This document shows positions 57,497-64,000 of a stretch of 64,000 nt of DNA, one piece after another. The stretch is from Gonatopus flavifemur (taxonomy: Eukaryota; Arthropoda; Insecta; Hymenoptera; Dryinidae). Within the stretch, counting starts at the first letter, position 1; every line of letters begins with the position of its first letter. The notes below the pieces were generated by a model, which had not been told where the DNA came from, did no database searches, and was given only the letters and a program-made list of their open reading frames with translations. The position numbers and the translations under genes are program-made. The DNA is taken from assembly GCA_018340375.1 (NCBI GenBank), contig JAFFJZ010000013.1, forward strand, positions 5,434,501 through 5,498,500. The letters are read 5' to 3'.

Positions 57497-58545
57497 AGAT
57501 TGTATTCACTCACTCTTTCAACTTTAGATGTTTTTTTGGGTCGGAGAATTCGAATATCCAACTATTTTCACGAGATTTCATTTCCTCCATCCATGTTTTT
57601 GTTATAAAAAATTTGATTGAAGTTACAGAAAGAATAACTCGCTTAGTGCTTGAAATCACGTAGAAGAGTGATCATATTGGGCAATAAAAACAAGTAGGTG
57701 GGAACAAGTAATAAAAAATATACATATTCAGACTCTTGTAAGTAAAACTTCCTATTCTGACACATACTTCTCAAGATGAAAAACATTCTCGGTCTCAAAT
57801 CAATAGTTTTTAAAACATACCTCACGATTACATTTAATGTAATACGACAACTGTGATAATAACGTTGAATCCAGCAGTTTGTAAACAAATGAAAATCGAA
57901 TTGTGTCGGCAGCACTAGTGTAAAAAGAATTAGAGAAACATCGTAGGATCGGAATTCTCATGCACTACGAGTATTCTCCTCGTTATATTTCTTACAGTGG
58001 TAGGACAAATTCTTTCGATACTTTTCTTCGAAGTACGTGAAACGTAATTTTCGATTAGCATTGATTTGTGATTGAATAAAATTCAACACATTATGCTTTC
58101 CACAAAATCTCGTAGTTGGTGATAATTGATATACTATTGAGCACACATCCTGAAAATAGCATTCGATTTCGCTAACAAACGACTGAGTAATCGTGAGGTA
58201 TGTTTTCAAAACTATTGATTTGATACCGAGAATGTTTTTCATCTTGAGAAATATGTGTCAAAATAGGAAGTTTTACTTACAAGAATCTGAATATGTATAT
58301 TTTTTATTACTTGTTCCCACCTACTTGTTTTTATTGCCCAATATGATCACTCTTCCACGTGATTTCAAGCATTAAGCGAGTTATTCTTTCTGTAACTTCA
58401 ATAAAATTGTTTATACCAAAAACATGGATAAAGGAAATGAATTCTCGTGAAAATAGTTGGATATTCGAATTCTCCGACCCAAAAACACATCTTAAGTTGA
58501 AAAAGTGAGTGAATACAATCTTTCCTACGGACCCTGATAGTCACC
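57497..58545. repeat. large imperfect palindrome
   Basis: The left arm 57497-57840 pairs with 58186-58545. Examples are AGAATAACTCGCTTAGTGCT against AAGCATTAAGCGAGTTATTC, and TCGGAGAATTCGAATATCCA on the left. The ~345-bp centre is unpaired. The right arm runs on into sequence related to the 52713 foldback. Confidence 0.8.
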
Positions 58546-59127
58546 CGGTAAAAGACGCATAATCGTGATAGATTTCCGTTGCGCGCTAACAAATAAATCT
58601 CTGTATTTTGCAAACTAATAATCCAATCGATCTGGAACTTCCCAAAAAGTTTTTCCATACCTTAGCGAACAACTTTGTCGCTGGAAGTTTTTTGTATCTC
58701 ATACTTCTCCCGACACTTTTTTAATGCAAAGCATAAAACACGTGATTTTTACTCCGAATGAAAAACTAATTAATTTATTATTAATTTTTACAAATTTTTT
58801 CGACATTGTCGTCTTCAGTGAAGTCTCACAAATCAGAATCTGTAAGTTTTATTCCGATTCGCCGAAAAATGAATGAGATCCAACGAGTTTAATGTTGGAA
58901 AACATTGATTTTTGGTATGAAAAAATGTGTAGTTGTCATTTTTTTCCTCGGAAACTATTCATCCTAGAAGAAAATAGTAAAGGGACACTGGCCTTGTTTT
59001 TTCAAGCTCTATGACCTAGTATTTTTTAATTTTCAAAATTCCGACTTTTTTTTCGACCTCCGACGGGACCGTTTGGATCAAATTTGTGATGCGTTCCGAG
59101 CGCTAAGCGAGTTATTCTCCCGAGTCG
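58545..59127. repeat. diverged arm of the 52713-type foldback
   Basis: Collinear with 54340-54937, with phrases AACAACTTTGTCGCTGGAAG, CTTCTCCCGACACTTTTTTA and TTCCGAGCGCTAAGCGAGTT. It is a second, older family member whose left arm is truncated. Confidence 0.75.
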
Positions 59128-59283
59128 AAATTTTGCCCCTGCTTTGTCGATCCAGCTACTGAAATTGCTCCTCCTTCAACGCTACAGAAACTACTTGGTC
59201 CTACTTTCCCGCTCAGAATATTTTTTGATTTTATTTCCGTACTCCACAATCTATTGCTTCTACATAGAACCTGATTCTTCTAC

Positions 59284-59541
59284 ACTGGGAGAAAAAATTC
59301 TTGGAAACATTAAAATCTTTACTTGAATACTCGTAATGAAATGATCAGTTAATTTGAACGGAATTTCGTTGAATAGATCAAGTATCCATTTTCATTGACA
59401 AAATATCTTGTATAATATCAAATATTTGTTTGATCGAATGAACATTTGGTGATTCAATAGAACTTCATTCAAATGAATACTTTGTTGCAATTATTATTCA
59501 ATCAAATATTTGTTTGTTCCCGAAAATTTTTTCTCTTAGCG
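59284..59541. mobile_element. palindromic MITE (CTGGGAGAAAAAATTC ends)
   Basis: Ends ACTGGGAGAAAAAATTCTT and AAAATTTTTTCTCTTAGC. Iterated AATATTTG and TCAAT words inside; layout like the MITE at 10232. Confidence 0.6.
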
Positions 59542-59865
59542 TATGTGTTGGATTTTTTGAATAATAACATTACATAAATCGCATTTTCTATCAATTCGAA
59601 AATGTAATTGAAAAAAAAACCTCAATTCAATTCAAATTATGTCGGTCAAACCAATAAATTTTCCATTCGAATACGAATCTAATAATTTCACTTGATTGGA
59701 ATGAAATATGCATTGTGTCTGTGAAGTTGGCATATCAATTGTCAGCATCGCACAAAAAAGCACCAGTTCTAGTCGCATCCACTATAGTTCTACAGTTCTT
59801 GATAAGTTACAACAATAGTTCCGGGTAAATTTGTGAAAAAAATCGATTTTGAAAAAATGATATGC

Positions 59866-60344
59866 TAAGTTCTTCTACAATATGACAGCATCACATGGAA
59901 AATGGATGGAAATGGACTGTATCTCGGAGTTCTAGGGATGATTGGGATGCGAGGATGTCAAAACAAGGGAGTTCTAATGCTAGAAGTGCTTGGGAAATTT
60001 TTCTCAGGAATTAAATGGAATCATATGCTAAGTTCTTCTACAATATGACAGCATCGCAGGGGTAATGGAAGGAAATTGACTATATCTAGGAGTTCTAAGG
60101 ATGATTGGGATGCGAGGATGTCAAAACAAGGGAGTTCTGATGCAAGGAGTGCTTAAGGAATTTTTTTCGGGAATTAAATGAAAAGACATGAGGAGTTCTT
60201 CTACGATGTAGTAGCAGCGCAGGTGGAACCGCTGGAAGTGGACTATATCTCGGAGTTCTACGGCTGATTGGCATGTGAGGATGTCCAGGAACGAGAGTTC
60301 TGATGTTGGGAGTAATCAGGGAGTCAATTGGGAGTCTCAGAGAA
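59866..60344 (+). repeat. three ~162-bp tandem units beside the satellite
   Basis: GCTAAGTTCTTCTACAATAT begins units near 59867 and 60028, and a variant begins near 60190. Each contains ATCTCGGAGTTCTA-like and GCGAGGATGTC phrases. The last unit grades into the 31-bp array. Confidence 0.85.
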
Positions 60345-63300
60345 TCGGGAGTTCCGACCAGCATATCATGGAAAATGGAGAGTTCTGACCAGCATATCAT
60401 GGGAAATCGATAGTTCTGACCAGCATATCATGGAAAATCAATAGTTCTCACCAGCATATCATAGAAAATCGATAGTTCTGATCGGCATATCATAGAAAAT
60501 GAATGGTTCTGACCGGCATATCATAGAAGATCGACAGTTCCGACCAGAATATCATAGAAAATCGACAGTTCTGACCAGCATATCATGGAAAATGGAGAGT
60601 TCTGACCAGCATATCATGGAAAATGGGGAGTTCTGACCAGCATATCATGGGAAATCGATAGTTCTGACCAGCATATCATGGAAAATCAATAGTTCTCACC
60701 AGCATATCATAGAAAATCGATAGTTCTGATCGGCATATCATAGAAAATGAATGGTTCTGACCGGCATATCATAGAAGATCGACAGTTCCGACCAGAATAT
60801 CATAGAAAATCGACAGTTCTGACCAGCATATCATGGAAAATGGAGAGTTCTGACCAGCATATCATGGAAAATGGGGAGTTCTGATGAGCATATCATAGAA
60901 AATCGATAGTTCTGACCAGCATATCATAGAAAATCGATAGTTCTGACCAGCATATCATGGAAAATCAATAGTTCTGACCAGCATATCATAGAAAATCGAT
61001 AGTTCTGATCAACATATCATAGAAAATCGATAGTTCTGACCAGCATATCATAGAAAATCGATAGTTCTGGGCAGCATATCATAGAAAATCGATAGTTCTG
61101 AGCAGCATATCATGGAAAATGGAGAGTTCTGATGAGCACATCATATAAAATCGATGGTTCTGATCGGCATACCATAGAAAATCGATAGTTCTGACCAGCA
61201 TATCATAGAAAATCGATAGTCCTGACAAGCATATCATAGAAAATCGATAGTTCTGACCAGCATATCATAGAAAATCGATAGTTCTGACCAGCATATCATA
61301 GAAAATCGATAGTTCTGACCAGCATATCATGGAAAATCAATAGCTCTGACCAGCATATCATAGAAAATCGATAGTTCTGATCGGCATATCATAGAAAATC
61401 GATGGTTCTGACCAGCATATCATAGAAGATCGACAGTTCCGACCAGCATATCATAGAAAATCGACAGTTCTGACCAGCATATCATAGAAAATCGATAGTT
61501 CTGACCAGCATATCATGGAAAGTGGAGAGTTCTGACCAGCATATCATGGAAAATCGATAGTTCTGATCAGCATATCATAGAAAATCGATAGTTCTGACCA
61601 GCATATCATAGAAAATCGACAGTTCTGACCAGCATATCATAGAAAATCGATAGTTCTGACCAGCATATCATAGAAAATCGATAGTTCTGAGCAGCATATC
61701 ATGTAAAATGGAGAGTTCTGATGAGCATATCATATAAAATCGATAGTTCTGATTGGCATATCATGGAAAATCGATAGTTCTGACCAGCATATCATAGAAA
61801 ATCGACAGTTCTGACCAGCATATGATGGAAAATCGATAGTTCTGACCAGCATATCATGGAAAATGGAGAGTTCTGACCAGCATATCATGGAAAATCGTCA
61901 GTTCTGATCGGCATATCATAGAAAATCGATAGTTCTGACCAGCATATCATGGAAAATCAATAGTTCTGACCAGCATATCATAGAAAATCGATAGTTCTGA
62001 TCGGCATATCATAGAAAACCGATAGTTCTGACCAGCATATCATAGACAATGAATAGTTCTGACCAGCATATCATACGAAATGGAGAGTTCTGACCAGCAT
62101 ATCATAGAAAATCGACAGTTCTGACCAGCATATCATAGAAAATCGACAGTTCTGACCAGCATATCATAGAAAATCGACAGTTCTGACCAGCATATCATGG
62201 AAAATGGAGAGTTCTGACCAGCATATCATGGAAAATCGATAGTTCTGACCAGCATATCATGGAAAATCAATAGTTCTGACCAGCATATCATAGAAAATCG
62301 ATAGTTCTGAGCAGCATATCATGGAAAATGGAGAGTTCTGATGAGCATATCATATAAAATCGATAGTTCTGATCGGCATACCATAGAAAATCGATAGTTC
62401 TGACCAGCATATCATAGAAAATCCATAGTCCTGAGCAGCATATCATAGAAAATCGATAGTTCTGAGCAGCATATCATGGAAAATGGAGAGTTCTGACCAG
62501 CATATCATAGAAGATCGACAGTTCCGACCAGCATATCATAGAAAATCGACAGCTCTGACCAGCATATCATAGAAAATCGATAGTTCTGACCAGCATATCA
62601 TGGAAAGTGGAGAGTTCTGACCAGCATATCATGGAAAATCGATAGTTCTGATCAGCATATCATAGAAAATCGATAGTTCTGACCAGCATATCATAGAAAA
62701 TCGACAGTTCTGACCAGCATATCATAGAAAATCGATAGTTCTGACCAGCATATCATAGAAAATCGATAGTTCTGAGCAGCATATCATGTAAAATGGAGAG
62801 TTCTGATGAGCATATCATATAAAATCGATAGTTCTGATTGGCATATCATGGAAAATCGATAGTTCTGACCAGCATATCATAGAAAATCGACAGTTCTGAC
62901 CAGCATATGATGGAAAATCGATAGTTCTGACCAGCATATCATGGAAAATGGAGAGTTCTGACCAGCATATCATGGAAAATCGTCAGTTCTGATCGGCATA
63001 TCATAGAAAATCGATAGTTCTGACCAGCATATCATGGAAAATCAATAGTTCTGACCAGCATATCATAGAAAATCGATAGTTCTGATCGGCATATCATAGA
63101 AAACCGATAGTTCTGACCAGCATATCATAGACAATGAATAGTTCTGACCAGCATATCATACGAAATGGAGAGTTCTGACCAGCATATCATAGAAAATCGA
63201 CAGTTCTGACCAGCATATCATAGAAAATCGACAGTTCTGACCAGCATATCATAGAAAATCGACAGTTCTGACCAGCATATCATGGAAAATGGAGAGTTCT

Positions 63301-64000
63301 GACCAGCATATCATGGAAAATCGATAGTTCTGACCAGCATATCATGGAAAATCAATAGTTCTGACCAGCATATCATAGAAAATCGATAGTTCTGAGCAGC
63401 ATATCATGGAAAATGGAGAGTTCTGATGAGCATATCATATAAAATCGATAGTTCTGATCGGCATACCATAGAAAATCGATAGTTCTGACCAGCATATCAT
63501 AGAAAATCCATAGTCCTGAGCAGCATATCATAGAAAATCGATAGTTCTGACCAGCATATCATAGAAAATCGATAGTTCTGAGCAGCATATCATGGAAAAT
63601 GGAGAGTTCTGACCAGCATATCATGGAAAATGGAGAGTTCTGACCAGCATATCATGGAAAATGGAGAGTTCTGACCAGCATATCATGGAAAATCGATAGT
63701 TCTGACAAGCATATCATGGAAAATCGATAGTTCTGACCAGCATATCATGGAAAATCAATAGTTCTGACCAGCATATCATAGAAAATCGATAGTTCTGAGC
63801 AGCATATCATGGAAAATGGAGAGTTCTGATGAACATATCATATAAAATCGATAGTTCTGATCGGCATACCATAGAAAATCGATAGTTCTGACCAGCATAT
63901 CATAGAAAATCGATAGTTCTGAGCAGCATATCATGGAAAATGGAGAGTTCTGACCAGCATATCATGGAAAATCGATAGTTCTGACCAGCATATCATGGAA
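60345..64000 (+). repeat. 31-bp satellite array with higher-order duplications
   Basis: The unit is GTTCTGACCAGCATATCATA followed by GAAAATCGATA, about 118 copies to the window end. Variants at a few positions (AGCAG, TCGGC, TGGAGA) form patterns that repeat with a period of 248 bp (8 units) near 60531/60779. They also repeat with a period of 1085 bp (35 units) across about 61420-63590, with markers at 61517/62602, 61821/62906, 62041/63126 and 62375/63460. The array is truncated by the window, so its full length is unknown. Confidence 0.95.

Noticed and set aside
60345..64000. CRISPR-like regular array
   Set aside because: Units are contiguous 31-mers without unique spacers in a eukaryotic genome; it is a satellite.

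Overview
This is eukaryotic, insect-like DNA: AT-rich, with introns, one recognisable conserved gene and a very dense, layered population of transposable elements. The conserved gene is UBLCP1 (ubiquitin-like domain CTD phosphatase 1). Its two coding exons at 7230-7392 and 12291-13123 splice in phase and are separated by a 4.9-kb intron full of small palindromic transposons. A second, small multi-exon gene of unknown function lies at 46648-48699; two exons join in phase and a third is tentative. Elements of the mariner, piggyBac, hAT, DIRS and RTE-like types fit an arthropod. The sequence does not fix the species.

Layout. 1-3650: a decayed CMC/EnSpm-like transposase, then a structurally complete mariner (TA target duplication, 26-bp inverted ends, open transposase frame). 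4.2-7.1 kb: a run of palindromic MITEs. 7.2-13.1 kb: UBLCP1. 13968-21802: a piggyBac-type element bounded by TTAA. Its transposase is split by a mariner (16403-17724) and by a 3.1-kb element with 5-bp duplications (17801-20899); removing both with one target copy restores the reading frame. 22.4-26.4 kb: more MITEs, then a hAT-type element with a perfect 8-bp duplication that carries a large composite foldback. 27.1-30 kb: a foldback and a broken non-LTR retrotransposon. 31-36.5 kb: foldbacks made of iterated short words, and a possible tRNA-derived SINE. 37.9-44.1 kb: a TIR-bounded segment holding a DIRS retrotransposon with split inverted repeats, an internal complementary region, an apparent gag intron, an open RT/RNase H frame and a broken tyrosine recombinase. 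44.2-45.8 kb: five palindromic elements packed together. 46.6-48.7 kb: the small gene. 51.3-55.2 kb: a non-LTR RT gene split by a 2.2-kb foldback with 629-bp arms and 4-bp duplications. 57.5-59.1 kb: a diverged relative of that foldback. 59.9-64 kb: three ~162-bp tandem units, then a 31-bp satellite that runs off the window and contains 8-unit and 35-unit internal duplications.

The most unusual theme is that many of the palindromic elements are built almost wholly from one short word repeated in both orientations (CCCGAA, CATGGG, GAATTCTT, GGATG/CATCC, CGTGGA and others), with a different word per family. A related group is four ~120-bp hairpins with conserved tips and loop-proximal segments, but with a middle stem that differs between copies while staying complementary within each copy. 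Most target duplications and inverted ends were read directly from the sequence; superfamily names beyond those signatures are inference.
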